From contig SADC01000072.1 in the NCBI GenBank assembly GCA_004194705.1, positions 62,001 through 126,000 on the forward strand: a DNA stretch of 64,000 nt. Reading direction: 5' to 3'. Positions 12,020-22,480 of the stretch are shown here, piece by piece. This DNA comes from Ditylenchus dipsaci. Its lineage: Eukaryota; Nematoda; Chromadorea; Rhabditida; Anguinidae. A program made the translations under genes and the position numbers. Within the stretch, counting starts at the first letter, position 1. Each line of letters begins with the position of its first letter. A model generated the notes under the pieces. It had not been told where the DNA came from and did not search any database. It worked only from the letters and a program-made list of their open reading frames with translations.

Positions 12020-13092
12020 TAGTGACTGCACCGTCTCCGGGACCGGACCGTCTTCCGTCACTTCCGACCGGGGCCGGCTTTGACTAGACGGTTCACGGCC
12101 GGTAATGATGCTGGACGGCAATAGACGGCCTGCCGAAGGCCGACCGGAATTTTTTTTATAAGACGGTAAGGTGGATGGCCGGCATTCTTGAACAAATTTA
12201 GGACGGGACGGCGGTCGGACGGCGAAAAAATAAAACTGAGCATGGCCGGCGGACGGCCGGCTTAAAAAAGCCTACACATTCTCAAGGGTTTTCTTCTCTT
12301 GTTTGCTTTTTTCAATCTTTTTTGAAAATAACTTACAAGCTTCAGGTCACAGGTTCAAGAGAGTTGACAGAATTTTCCAAAAACTAAAACATCTACAGCA
12401 GTTTTTGCCGAGGATTAGTTGCTAAAATGGCTAGCCACATCGTCTGTCCCCCTTCGAACACTTGACAATATTTACATTAAATTAAGTTTTTTATAAACGT
12501 GTAAAACACATTAGTCTTTTTTTCAGAACTTTGCTTCCTCCATAAATGATTTTAGTCTGCCTGGAAAAACTACAGCAACTGAAAAAATAAAAAAGCTATC
12601 GAAATGATTTCTGATTCTTCTATCTCATTTTCTTTCCTAACAATGCATGCCGAAGGTCGACGTGTTGGAATAAAAGAAGACATCTCAAAACTGGCTCACT
12701 TTTATCTTACAACTCTCGCTATATTGATTGAATTATTTTGAAAAATAATTAGTTGAAGATTAATCAAAAAAAATTATAAATAAGATACATTTTTTGTGTA
12801 AAGGCCGTTTTATGATATGTAGGACACCTTTTAGCCATTTTGGACGGCCGGTGGTCCAATAAACTGGACGGTCGGCCGAAATTTTTTTTATAAAATGGTA
12901 CGATGGACGGCTGGCAAAATTAAAAAAACCAGGAAGGGACGGTAGACAAACAGTAAAAAGTATGAATAATCAGGACGGCCGGCCGAAGGCCGGCGCCCTG
13001 GTAAAAAAATGGGCCGACTGGTCGGACGGCCGACCGAAAACACACGGACGGCGAACGGGACGCCGTCCACTTTTGAAAAAATGTGGTCACTA
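12020..13092. mobile_element. GC-rich hAT-like element, copy 1
   Basis: The ends are inverted (tagtgactg ... gtcacta). About 240 bp at each side is strikingly GC rich and packed with ggacggccgg / ccggccgtc repeats, while the middle is AT rich. The middle encodes a hAT dimerisation-domain remnant (see 12601-12741). A related copy lies at 42242-43190. I could not find a clean 8-bp target duplication at either copy. Confidence 0.75.
12601..12741 (+). pseudogene. hAT transposase C-terminal remnant
   Basis: The frame reads ...[16 protein letters not shown]..., closely matching [14 protein letters not shown] from the copy at 42.6 kb, which in turn shows the hAT dimerisation pattern [13 protein letters not shown]. 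Only the last part of a transposase is left, so the element is non-autonomous. Confidence 0.65.
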
Positions 13093-13199
13093 TTATGAGG
13101 ACTGAATGTTGCACGGCGAGACAGAACTCACTAAAGGGAAGAATTCGAATCAGGATTGTTCTAACGCCGGCGTTTAGGCCGGCGTTTATAAGCACCGGC

Positions 13200-13853
13200 C
13201 TAAAATATTATCGTAAATAAAAAATCAAAAGAGTCAAATAAGACCATTTTGAAAAATTTACGATTTTTCTAAAAGCATTAGAAATTTTTGCACTCTGGCC
13301 GTTTATCTGCTCGATACCTGGTCATTACATGTAAAGAAATTCAAGAGCTACAACATAGGCCGAAAAAAGCACAACAAATTGAACAAAAGTCACTCAAAAA
13401 TACACGAGAAGAGGTAAAACCAGGTATAGAAATGTGTGGGTACTATGTATGCTTAGGCCTATGCAGGCTTAGGCTTATAGCAATCTTAGTCTCTTTAAAA
13501 AGTAAGCCAGGAATATGCCAAAACCAGGTATCTTTTAAATTTCGATACCAGGAAAACAGCTGGTTTTACCTCTTCTCGTGTATTTTTTGAGTGACTTTTG
13601 TTCAATTTGTTGTGCTTTTATTCGCCTATGTTGTATCATGCAGATGGAAACCCAGATAAATATAAAGAGCTAAAATCGGGCGGAACTTTCTGAATAACCT
13701 GATAGCTGTTGAATTTCTCTACATGTAATGACCAGGTATCGAGCAGATAAACGGCCAGAGTGCGAAAATTTCTCATGCTTTTAGAAAAATCATAAATTTT
13801 TCAAAATGGTCTTATTTGATTCTTTTGATATTTTACTTACGATAATATTTTCG
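13200..13853. mobile_element. Long palindromic MITE
   Basis: Arms of about 300 bp are inverted copies. Left: gaccattttgaaaaattta, then gatacctggtcattacatg. Right: catgtaatgaccaggtatc, then aaatttttcaaaatggtc. The centre is near 13550. No coding content; the 100-codon frame here is a repeat artefact. Confidence 0.8.
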
Positions 13854-14764
13854 AAAGTAGGCAAAAGACATACCATCAGAAAGCTCAGACAAAGGGCTTT
13901 CTAATGAGCATAAAATAAAACGCTAAACTCGATAAGATCACTGCTCACCAGCCTGAAGAAAAACCACCCGATTTTTAATGATTGTCTGTGAGAATTGCGG
14001 TAATTGTGGGAATTGTACTCCAGCGAGGAGGCCTGATTTTGCGGTATTCGTGCTCAGCGGGTTTTTCTACTGCCATGTAGTCAAACGTTACAGTCGGGAA
14101 TACTAATGTTAATGTTGTCTTTTTGAATATTCTGACCAATCAAGCCTTATTTATTCTAGATAGTTCGAAAATTGTTAGGTGAAAACGCAAAAAATTGGGG
14201 TTTCACCGGTGCGCGGAAACCCTTGACAAAATTTTCTAAAAATATCCAAATATTTCTGCCCCAGCTTGTAAACACAGTTATAAATTAGACTATCAAATAG
14301 TGCAGGGTGGTGCAAATCTTCACAACTAGTTCTTTTAACCCCAACTTTTTTAATTTGTGGTTTCTGGCGCAGATTTTTTTTTTCATTCGAAAAGGAGAGG
14401 CGAAGAACTTTTTTAGTCACTTATTGAACTTTTCTTTGTTCAAAATCTGATTTTCGGTGAATATTTAGCCACTCGATTTTTTTTCAAAAAACCCCGGACT
14501 TTGACCAGTTCATCTTCATTTCATCAGGATTCAGCCAAATTTCGAAAAAAAATGCGTGGCATATGGTTCACCGGTCAATCGTCTACTTCGAATACCATCT
14601 CCGCCGCTGCAGGTATGTCTACAGAAGAAGCGTGGAGCACGAGCGAGAATTTTGCATGATACGAAAGTTGATTCTGTGGGAGGGGTTGGGGTTGGTTTGT
14701 GATTTAGAAGATTTTCCTTGAAAAATCGTTGTTTTTTGTATTTTTTTTACATAGTGAAAAAGCT
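13854..14764. other. Intergenic, 3' flank of CUB gene
   Basis: No certain gene. A possible isolated first exon on the + strand (ATG at 14552, strong donor gtatgt after 14612, reading MRGIWFTGQSSTSN...) has no recognisable downstream partner. Confidence 0.3.
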
Positions 14765-15177
14765 CTAAACAGCAGAATATGTTATTGAAAAGCCTTTTCT
14801 TTGGACAGAAGTGTTTGAACGAAAGTACAATAGCATGTTGGATCCACTAGACTTGAGGCTAGTGCCATTTTTCTGGTGACCAGAGTATCTGAATTAGATT
14901 TTTAATATTTACACAAGTATTTCTAATCGAATTTACGTCATTAATTTGGTGTCAGTAAAGTTGTCGCCATCATAAACGCTTAAATGATCCCATCTTCTCT
15001 CAGTGTCAAAGAAATTAAAATAGAGTTCAACTTGCTGACCTTCAGGCACTTTTATGTGGTACTCACAAGAGGCTTGATTCTGGTACAAATTGGGCCATTT
15101 GGGGGAGATTATTACTCCAAATGGGGCATCATACACTCTCTGTGGACATTTAGAGTTAGAGGGAGTTGTGTTCGACA
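14765..15177 (-). CDS. CUB-domain protein, 3' exons (second copy)
   Basis: Two exons on the minus strand: 15177-14937 and 14888-14765 (TAG), joined across a 48-bp intron with matching phase. Together they encode one CUB domain. Visible landmarks are the first-half Cys pair, the motif IKVPEGQQVELYFNFFDTE, LSVYDGD, and a C-terminal strand pattern MLLYFRSN...KGFSITYSAV. CUB modules are extracellular beta-sandwich binding domains found in secreted or membrane proteins. The exon start uses a good acceptor (TTATTTCAG) in phase 1, so a 5' exon with the signal peptide must exist but was not found. It lacks the mid-domain intron present in the neighbouring CUB gene. Confidence 0.82.
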
Positions 15178-15966
15178 CTGAAATAATTGTGTAGAATTTC
15201 AAACCAATTTTTATATTTATGATTTATATTTACGTCAGACTCAGTATACAGAACCGGAAAAAAGTTTATGTTCTCACTGTTCTCAACTTCCAAATTCGAT
15301 CAAGACAACAAAGACAAACTTTTCACATTTTTTTTGAATTAAATTTTTGTCTATTTGAAAGTAAAGAAGTTTTTCAAAAGTTCAAAAGCAGTTTAACATG
15401 CAAATCGATAATGCTGAACACGAATCTGGTGTCGAAATTTCTCGTTTGCCTACCGAAGAAAAATTTTTACGTAAATATTTTATTTGTAAGATTGATGAAA
15501 GACGATCTCTTTTGGCCGTAACTTTCTGTTGCATAATATTTTTTCCCGGTTCTGTGAAAGGCCGTCTGATCAGATATTTGAACATTTTTGCAAGGCAAGC
15601 GAGTGGTGAAAACCGGAAAAACATGCCAAATGTTACACTTTGAAAAATTACATTTTTAAGAAAAAAGGCATTTTTAAATGCTTAGCTATTCTCCCATGAA
15701 ATCTTTTTTAACAAAATAAAAGAACTCCTCTTTCCGCGTCGAATGACTTTAAAAAACACTAAAAATGAGTGGATTTTCCCACTTTGTACTTACAAGCGAG
15801 CAGTGATCCCTGAAAGTTGGACGTTTTAAGAAAAGCAATCCATCAAACACCGCTTAAAATAATCATTCACTACACGATAAGTCAAAAAAAGTAGGGGTAC
15901 TTTTGGTAATATTTCTTTATATCTGGTCCGAAAATCCCAATAGTCGCTTTTGAAATGTTTTTATGA
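15178..15966. other. Spacer between the two CUB genes
   Basis: AT-rich. Contains one copy of the motif atgctgaacacgaatctgg (15411-15430), which recurs inside several elements of this window. The missing 5' exon of the downstream CUB gene should lie here or further upstream. Confidence 0.4.
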
Positions 15967-17287
15967 TTAAAGTCTACGTGGAACTGCGTCGAAACGAGCG
16001 TAGAAACCTTTGCCGTGGTTCTGCATGTCGGAAATGAAGTTGACAGTCATCACATTACTGTTTTTAGTCCTGATCGCTGGAACACTTGACACCATATTAC
16101 CTTTTACTCTGAAAAAAACAGATTTGTACTTTCAAACTTTGGTTAAAGTTTTCAAATATCTGACAAGACTAGTTACTGAAAGCTGCAGCTTTAAAAAAAA
16201 TGACCGGCAAAATCAGAATTCTTGCAATATTTCGATCATTCTATTCAATAATTTTCGATGTTCAATTTTTTCAGGCTGCTGGTGGTCGCATAATAAAGCT
16301 TTAATGAGGAGTAGAAATGAGCTTTTAAAAGTTAGGGTTGATCACGAAAATTTAGAGCTAGAGCAGGGCTCGTATGAGTCCTTTTTTAAAAAGATTTGTC
16401 ATTTTTTCGGGACCCAAAATCTATGTTATTTTTGATGTTTTTAGTCAAAATCTTGTTTTTTTCGCTCCAAAATAGCAATAAGCAATGGATAAAATCACCC
16501 TTTTTCTTCAAAAATGGTCAAAATGTCCTTTTTTACCCAAATGTCTTTTTTCAAAATTTTGAGTTACGTGTCCTGAGCTAGAGGTATTTAAAGTCGAGAA
16601 GTGAAAAAAAGTGGCAGTCGATGGCAGACCAACTACAAACGGTTGTTGTTCGGCTCCCATAATATCATTTTGATTAAATATGACCATCGGTATTTTCAAT
16701 ACTTTTTGTTGTAAATTTGTTTGTTGTCAACTTCAAGATTTCATCTCTCCATGGGGAGTTAATACTAGGGTTGCTGAATGGATGAATACTCGGGTAGATA
16801 CCCGTTTATTTACCGGGTATTTAAGCAACTCTAGTTAATACAATTATAAGAGATCCAAATCTAGTACTTCTTAATTCTGTCGTTTCTATTTGTGCTATCT
16901 CCATCATAGATCTTGACACTGTCACAGCATTCAGACAGCAGATTAAATGCGTAGAAGACCAGATTGACTAGATTGCCTTCTGGAACCTATTTGATTGGAG
17001 CTAATCACTTGAAATAATCACATAAAAATCCCCTACTTTAATCTTGTAAATACAGTCTCTATTGTCCGGGTAATCGTCAGGGAAACCTGGAGAAAATATG
17101 TAACTTGAAGTGACATTTTCAAAAATAGAATCTGGGCAGTACAGGCCGCCTACAAAAATGCTTTCACTGCTGCCTTCACTGCTGCTCTCACTGCTTTCAA
17201 GCGCAGATTCCTTGTTACTTGACCTGGCTTCATGAAATATAATAGATAGCAATAGAAAAAAAGAATCAGCACATTGAAAATTGCCAT
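15967..17287 (-). CDS. Secreted single-CUB-domain protein
   Basis: Three minus-strand exons: about 17287/17252-17037, 16986-16868 and 16108-15967 (TAA), with introns of 50 and 759 bp and phases 0 and 2. The product is about 170 residues: signal peptide, a Ser/Glu-rich linker (ESSESSSEGSSES) and one CUB domain (CPDSIF...SPGFPDDYPDN..C.YKIK, VPEGNLVNLVFYAF, VKIYDGD, then MTVNFISD...GFYARF). The best start is ATG at 17287, giving MAIFNVLILFF, but it is one base out of frame with the mature part. The change occurs in a run of seven T (17256-17262). Secretion is inferred from that hydrophobic leader and the CUB domain. Confidence 0.83.
16765..16834. mobile_element. Small foldback with CTAGGGTTG-type ends
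   Basis: 70 bp: ctagggttgctgaat ... aagcaactctag, with an inner palindrome cgggtagatacccg. Lies in intron 2 of the CUB gene. Similar ends bound the element at 57929-58347. Confidence 0.55.
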
Positions 17288-17846
17288 TTAGTAAGCAAAT
17301 AACTGCTCACCGTCCAAATTTTGACGCTTTTAAATGCTTCGGTATTTTCTAAACTAGATGTCTGACAGGTTTATTCAAATGATGTGATTGATAATTTCTC
17401 TCTTGCGTCTCTAAAAAATGTTTTTTGTTCTATCGAAAGAGGCTTATTAGACAGAGTTTGCATTTATGAGGCGAAAAGAATTTTTATCAGTTGGAAGAAC
17501 GACAATAGGGCGAAATTTGTTGCTGCAGGTGGTGTTTGCGTTAGTAAAATATAGTTTACATAAGCTACAAAGGTTAAAATTAGTTCTAAAATGATTAAAA
17601 ATAGTTTCTACTCTCTCTATTAGAAGCTCTCCTTGATGGGGAGGGGGAGGTTGAAAAATAAAACCCGGGCTTCTATTATAAAGAATACGGTATTTTTTAT
17701 TTTTCATGATGAATTTTTTTGATGAGACACCATTTTTATTCACTGGGTTTTCCACATAAATATTTTCAGCTTTAATAAGTACAGGGTGTTTTGATAATTT
17801 GGAAGACTTTCTTTTACACACTACTTTTATAGGCTAAAATTGATTT
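17288..17846. other. Intergenic, 5' flank of CUB gene
   Basis: No gene seen. The stretch 17600-17640 (ctctctattagaagctct) resembles 11735-11765. Confidence 0.35.
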
Positions 17847-18606
17847 CACACACCAAAATACTGATTTCCCGCAGTAAATTTATTATTTCCCGCAGTAAAT
17901 TTGAATTTCAAACAAAATACTGATTTCCTGCAGTAAATTACTGATTTCCCGCAGTAAATTTTGTATTTCCTGCAGTAAATTTTGCGGGAATTTGAATTTT
18001 CAGGTCAGAAAATACCTTCAACTGGTCAGAATCCCACCCCAGAGTGGCCAGAAGTCCCTGAAAGTTGGTTTTTGGGGGTTTACTAAAGGGGGGTAAACTT
18101 TTTGCGAAAAATCGATTGAGCGGATCAAATTTCGGGTCCGATGGGCTCAATTGCTCAGGATTCCACCCTTAACCATTCTCAATCATCTTAAACCACCCTA
18201 AACCATCCCAAACTGCTCCAGACCAGTATCTAACTACCCTAAATCAGTGCTTAGGTTGGTTTAAGATAGTTGAGAATGGTTAAGGGTGGAATCCTGAGCA
18301 ATTGAGCCCATCGGACCCGAAATTTGATCCGCTCAATCGATTTTTCGCAGAAAGTTTACTCCCCCTTTAGTAAACCCCCAAAAACCAACTTTCAGGTGCT
18401 TCTGGCCACTCTGGGGTGGGATTCTGACCAGTTGAATGTATTTTCTGACCTGAAAATTCAAATTCCCGCAAAATTTACTGCAGGAAATACAAAATTTACT
18501 GCGGGAAATCAGTAATTTACTGCAGGAAATCAGTATTTTGTTTGAAATTCAAATTTACTGCGGGAAATAATAAATTTACTGCGGGAAATCAGTATTTTGG
18601 TGTGTG
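17847..18606. mobile_element. 760-bp foldback element with repeat-built arms
   Basis: Near-perfect inverted arms of about 345 bp begin cacacaccaaaatactgat and end with the inverse. The outer 150 bp of each arm is a tandem run of the unit cagtaaattt / gcgggaaat with alternating c/t variants. The inner arm contains gggtccgatgggctcaattg. The spacer (about 18190-18250) holds ccctaaaccat-type short repeats. A 63-70 codon frame on both strands is a palindrome artefact. Confidence 0.9.
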
Positions 18607-19625
18607 TTTTTAGTTACAGCCACTTTTATAACAGGTCTTTTTTCAAAGATCTTGTTTTGACAAGTTGATTCAGCGTGGCGTGAAATTAGAATAGTTTAAA
18701 TTTTTAGAAAGATTTTTAGGGGCAATACTTTTTTTGTACCAAATTTAATTCTTTCTGTACTAAATTTGCCTGCAAAATTCGCGAAAAAAAAACAAAAGTT
18801 CTAAAAATTTCCGAAAGTCTGGAATTTTTTACCTGGGTGTTTTTATTGGAGTTTTACCTAATATTTGGTGTGATTTTCTCAAAAATTATTTTTAATCGGG
18901 ATGTTTGACCAGTTAATCGATAGAGGAGAATCTCAGCAACAAACCAGTGTGAAACATCTGAGATAAGAGAACAGAATATATGGAAAAAGGTATGTGAAGT
19001 GAAGTAGTAGTCGATGTCAAAAAGTAGCCGCAAAAGTCTTCAATCCCCTTTTAAGAAAAACCTACCTTCTAATAAAAACCTAGTTTCCACTAAACTCCCA
19101 TGTCCCAAAAAAGATTTTCATCCATAACACACAGTGTTATCTATGTCGAAACTTTTAAAACTGATATTTTTTATCGCCGTCCAACTTCTATATGGTCCTT
19201 GTGACCAGGGCTGGTTTATTGCCACGGAAAAATATTTTCTGGGCAACCGCCAAACGCCTTGGCAGTTGCCCAGAAAATCTAGCGAATCTAGCGAAATCTT
19301 TTATTTATACCCGATAGGATCAACGTCCGATAGGATCATCCGATAGGATCGATTTATATCCGATAGGATCAACGTGTCTTTATTCCAAATGCATCACAAA
19401 TCAATCAAAAGTTAACGAATCAACATCAAAATTTTCATCAATGATATATATTTCTCAATTTCTCAAATCTCGTCACACAGTCAACTTTCACTATACAGAC
19501 AACTCTCGCTCCGCAGTCAACTCTCGCCAAACTGTAAACTCTTGCGGTATGGTCAACTCCGTGCGTTTTTCGGCTTAAGACATCATTGGATTTGGCAACT
19601 AAAAGATTTTAAGAGAAAAAATATT
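18607..19625. other. Intergenic, short repeats only
   Basis: No gene. Contains about five copies of ccgataggatc (19310-19372) and three or four of cagtcaactctcgc (19478-19535). Confidence 0.45.
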
Positions 19626-20371
19626 TTAAAGGGGCATGCTCACCTTTTTATATATGTCCCGCCAATTAAATTTTTTTCATAATCATTTAACTTCTGTATG
19701 GATTTTCCTAGCTGGTCTAACAAAACTAAACCTAAAATTAAATTCTAGGCCTTGTTTAGTGTTGTAACGTAAAAAGTGGGAAGCTAACCCACTGCGCTAC
19801 ACGTGTAGATCTATAGAAATAGTCATAATTTGACCTATATGTAACATCTCCCCTTTAAGTATGAATGTATATTTCGATGGACTTATAGTTAACCGTTCGC
19901 AGAGCTACTAGGAACCAGAGTAAACACCCCGCAAGGTTGTCTCCCATGTCAAAACCTCTTGTAGGTGTATGCAAATAAACCACATGGCCAAGAAATTATG
20001 AAAAATCGGATCGAATTTTTTTCAGTGGGGTACCGCCACCTACTTCCTCCGTTGTATTGTAATACAACCACTTATTTGAAACGTCGAATGGGAGGGTCCG
20101 AAATTAGAAAGAAATGGGAGGAATTTGAATTATATTAAATGTCCGGGACCCATGCGGGATCGAACTTGCGACTGCGCCAATTGTTGAAACGTAAAAAGTG
20201 GGAGGCTAACCCCTGCGCTACACGTGTAGATCTATAGAAATAGTCATAATTTGACCTATATGTAACATTTAGTTACAAATCAAAATGAATAATCCGTACA
20301 GAAGTTCAATGATTACGAAAAAATTTTGAATTGGCGGAGACAAATTTAAACAGGTGAGCATACCCCTTTAA
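19626..20371. mobile_element. TTAA-flanked MITE carrying a SINE-like insert
   Basis: Ends ttaa-aggggcatgctcacc and ggtgagcataccccttt-aa (TTAA at both flanks). Internal text (cttctgtatggattttcct, aaattctaggccttgttt) is shared with copies at 40.8, 58.8 and 59.3 kb. The middle (about 19764-20270) is occupied by the tRNA-related unit described separately. Confidence 0.75.
19764..20270 (-). repeat. tRNA-derived SINE-like unit between direct repeats
   Basis: An 87-bp segment (aacgtaaaaagtgggaagct ... tatgtaacat) occurs twice in the same orientation, at about 19767-19851 and 20190-20270. On the minus strand the second copy plus its neighbour reads TAGCGCAGGGGTTAG, an A-box-like sequence, and then AGTTCGATCCC, a B-box-like sequence, about 50 bases later, as in Pol III tRNA promoters. 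The fold does not make a complete tRNA, so I call it SINE-like. Confidence 0.55.
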
Positions 20372-20399
20372 ACGACAAAGACATGAAAGAAAATATGGT

Positions 20400-21985
20400 T
20401 GCAGTGATGAATCCCCCCCCCACGGGGAGTGATCAGGTGGAGAAGATAGCCTCATATTCGTGTTTCTCGACCCCGATTTCATAAAAAAGCCGCGCGTTTT
20501 TTCGATTCTAAGAAAAAAAATTTTCGAACCACAGGGGGCTATCATGGTTTTTTAGTCAAAATTTGAAAAATTCAAATTGGCGCCTTTCGAATTTTTAAGG
20601 GCAAAACTTTTTTTTGTCACAGATTCACTTCTTTTTGTCACAGATTCACTTTTTTCTGTCACAGATTTGATTTGTCACAGATTCACTTTTTTCTGTCACA
20701 GATTCACTTTTTTTTGTCACAGATTCACTTTTTTTGTCACAGATTTCCTCATTTCTGTCCCAGATTTAGCTCAAACCACAGGGGGACCAAGCACTTACAA
20801 AATTGGTCAAAAATTTTTCTCTCATAACAGCCTGAAAGTTTTTCTATAACGTTTCTATCATGTTTTAAGCATTTTCGCCAAAAATTATTTTTTCCGCAAA
20901 AATTTTTGCCTTGGGGGACCAAGGTAGTCCAAAGTTTTCAGGAGCCTGAAATGGGACCTTGGTCCCCCAAGGCAAAATTTTTGCGGAAAAAATAATTTTT
21001 GGCGAAAATGCTTAAAACATGATAGAAACGTTATAGAAAAACTTTCAGGCTGTTATGAGAGAAAATTTTTTTGACCAATTTTGTAAGTGCTTGGTCCCCC
21101 TGTGGTTTGAGCTAAATCTGGGACAGAAATGAGGAAATCTGTGACAAAAAAAGTGAATCTGTGACAAAAAAAAGTGAATCTGTGACAAAAAAAGTGAATC
21201 TGTGACAAAAAAAGTGAATCTGTGACAAAAAAAGTGAATCTGTGACAGAAAAAAGTGAATCTGTGACAAATCAAATCTGTGACAGAAAAAAGTGAATCTG
21301 TGACAAAAAGAAGTGAATCTGTGACAAAAAAAAGTATTGCCCATTTTTAAGGGAATAAAAAGGGCCACTTTTATCGCAAAACGTTAGAAATTTAAATTTT
21401 CGTATTCTTCGACTGCTTTACCATGTTTTTCAACTGGGCCGAGGCAAAAAGAGACTTATATGCATTTTATGAACAAGAGGACTTCTCGGAATCATGTCTA
21501 AGGTAAGTGAGTGCGCGCATCTCCAACTCTCTAGCCCCCTGCGCCCCTTCAGGGGCGCAGGGGCCTGGGACTTGGAGTTGAGATGCGCACACCCACATAC
21601 CTTAGACACAAATTATTCGAAAGTGACTCTGGATGCATGAAAAAGCATGCATACCAGAGTTTATTTATGCGGTAGGCCCCAGTATTCAAAACTGTGTTCA
21701 ACATCTTCTTGTTAGTGGGCCCTCTTTGATTAAGGTCCCCTTTTATTCCTTTCCCTCCCAATTTCCCCCCCCCCCTTAAAAATTCAAAAGGCGCCAATTT
21801 AAATTTTTCAAATTTTGACTAAAAACCATGATACCTCCCTGTAGTTCGAATATTTTTTTTTGCCAGAACCAAAAAAACGCGCGGCTTTCTTATGAAATCG
21901 AAGTCGAGAAATACGAATATGAAGTTATCTCCTCCTCCTGATCACTCCCCGCGGGGGGGGGGGGGGTGTTGATTCTGAACTCAAG
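20400..21985. mobile_element. Nested foldback elements with GTGAATCTGTGACA arms
   Basis: Outer arms (about 20400-20600 and 21765-21985) are inverted copies: gtgatcaggtggagaaga, cgcgcg, ttagtcaaaatttg, ggcgcc. Inside is a second palindrome, 20605-21340, centred near 20930. Its arms are tandem runs of a 16-20 bp unit (gtgaatctgtgacaaaaaaa) followed by about 190 bp of near-perfect inverted unique sequence (accaagcacttacaaaattg ...). Between the right inner arm and the right outer arm sits a copy of the dispersed 4.5-kb repeat (21360-21590). Many short open frames are read-through of the unit. Confidence 0.88.
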
Positions 21986-22480
21986 CCGAAAATATAGTAA
22001 ACAGTTTCGGATAACGACAAAAGACATTGAAAAATATTTATAAGGGCTGGCAAAAGCTTTGGCCAAATCTGGCAATTGCCTAACAACTGCCATGGTAATT
22101 GTTAGGCAATTGACATCACCCAGCCCTACTCGTGCCTTACTCGTGCCTTCTCTAAGCTCGAGCGTCACATAGAGCAGAGTCTACATACAATCTCATCCAA
22201 AGCTAATATCATTCATTTAAAGAAACTTTTCAAAACGCATCATTTTAAGTCATAATGAAAAAATTAATTTTTTACATTTCACACTGAACCTAAGACCAAT
22301 AATTTTCTTAGTTAGAAAATTGTTTTTCTATCTTCCCAATTCATTCTCTGCTGCAATCACTTATTAACTATGACCAAAAAAACTATTTACAGTTTGTTTA
22401 TTAATAATTTCATGGAAATATCATTTAGAACCAAAATCAATATGATTATTCATCAATTTCATGGTCATCATACAACGATG
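21986..22480. other. 3' flank of CDO gene
   Basis: No gene. A short inverted motif around caattgcctaacaac / gttaggcaattg lies at 22072-22110. Confidence 0.4.

Noticed and set aside
12888..13195. Minus-strand ORFs rich in Arg/Pro/Gly
   Set aside because: They arise from the GC-rich ggccggccgtc repeats at the hAT element end.
16010..16435. 141-codon + strand frame starting with a signal-peptide-like MKLTVITLLFLVLIAG
   Set aside because: It is antisense to the third CUB exon (16108-15967), which fits the CUB fold and splice phases; the hydrophobic leader is a coincidence of the opposite strand.
20577..21368. Several ORFs with repeated CHRFTFF / VTDSLF peptides
   Set aside because: They are translations of the 16-20 bp tandem unit in a foldback, in all frames.
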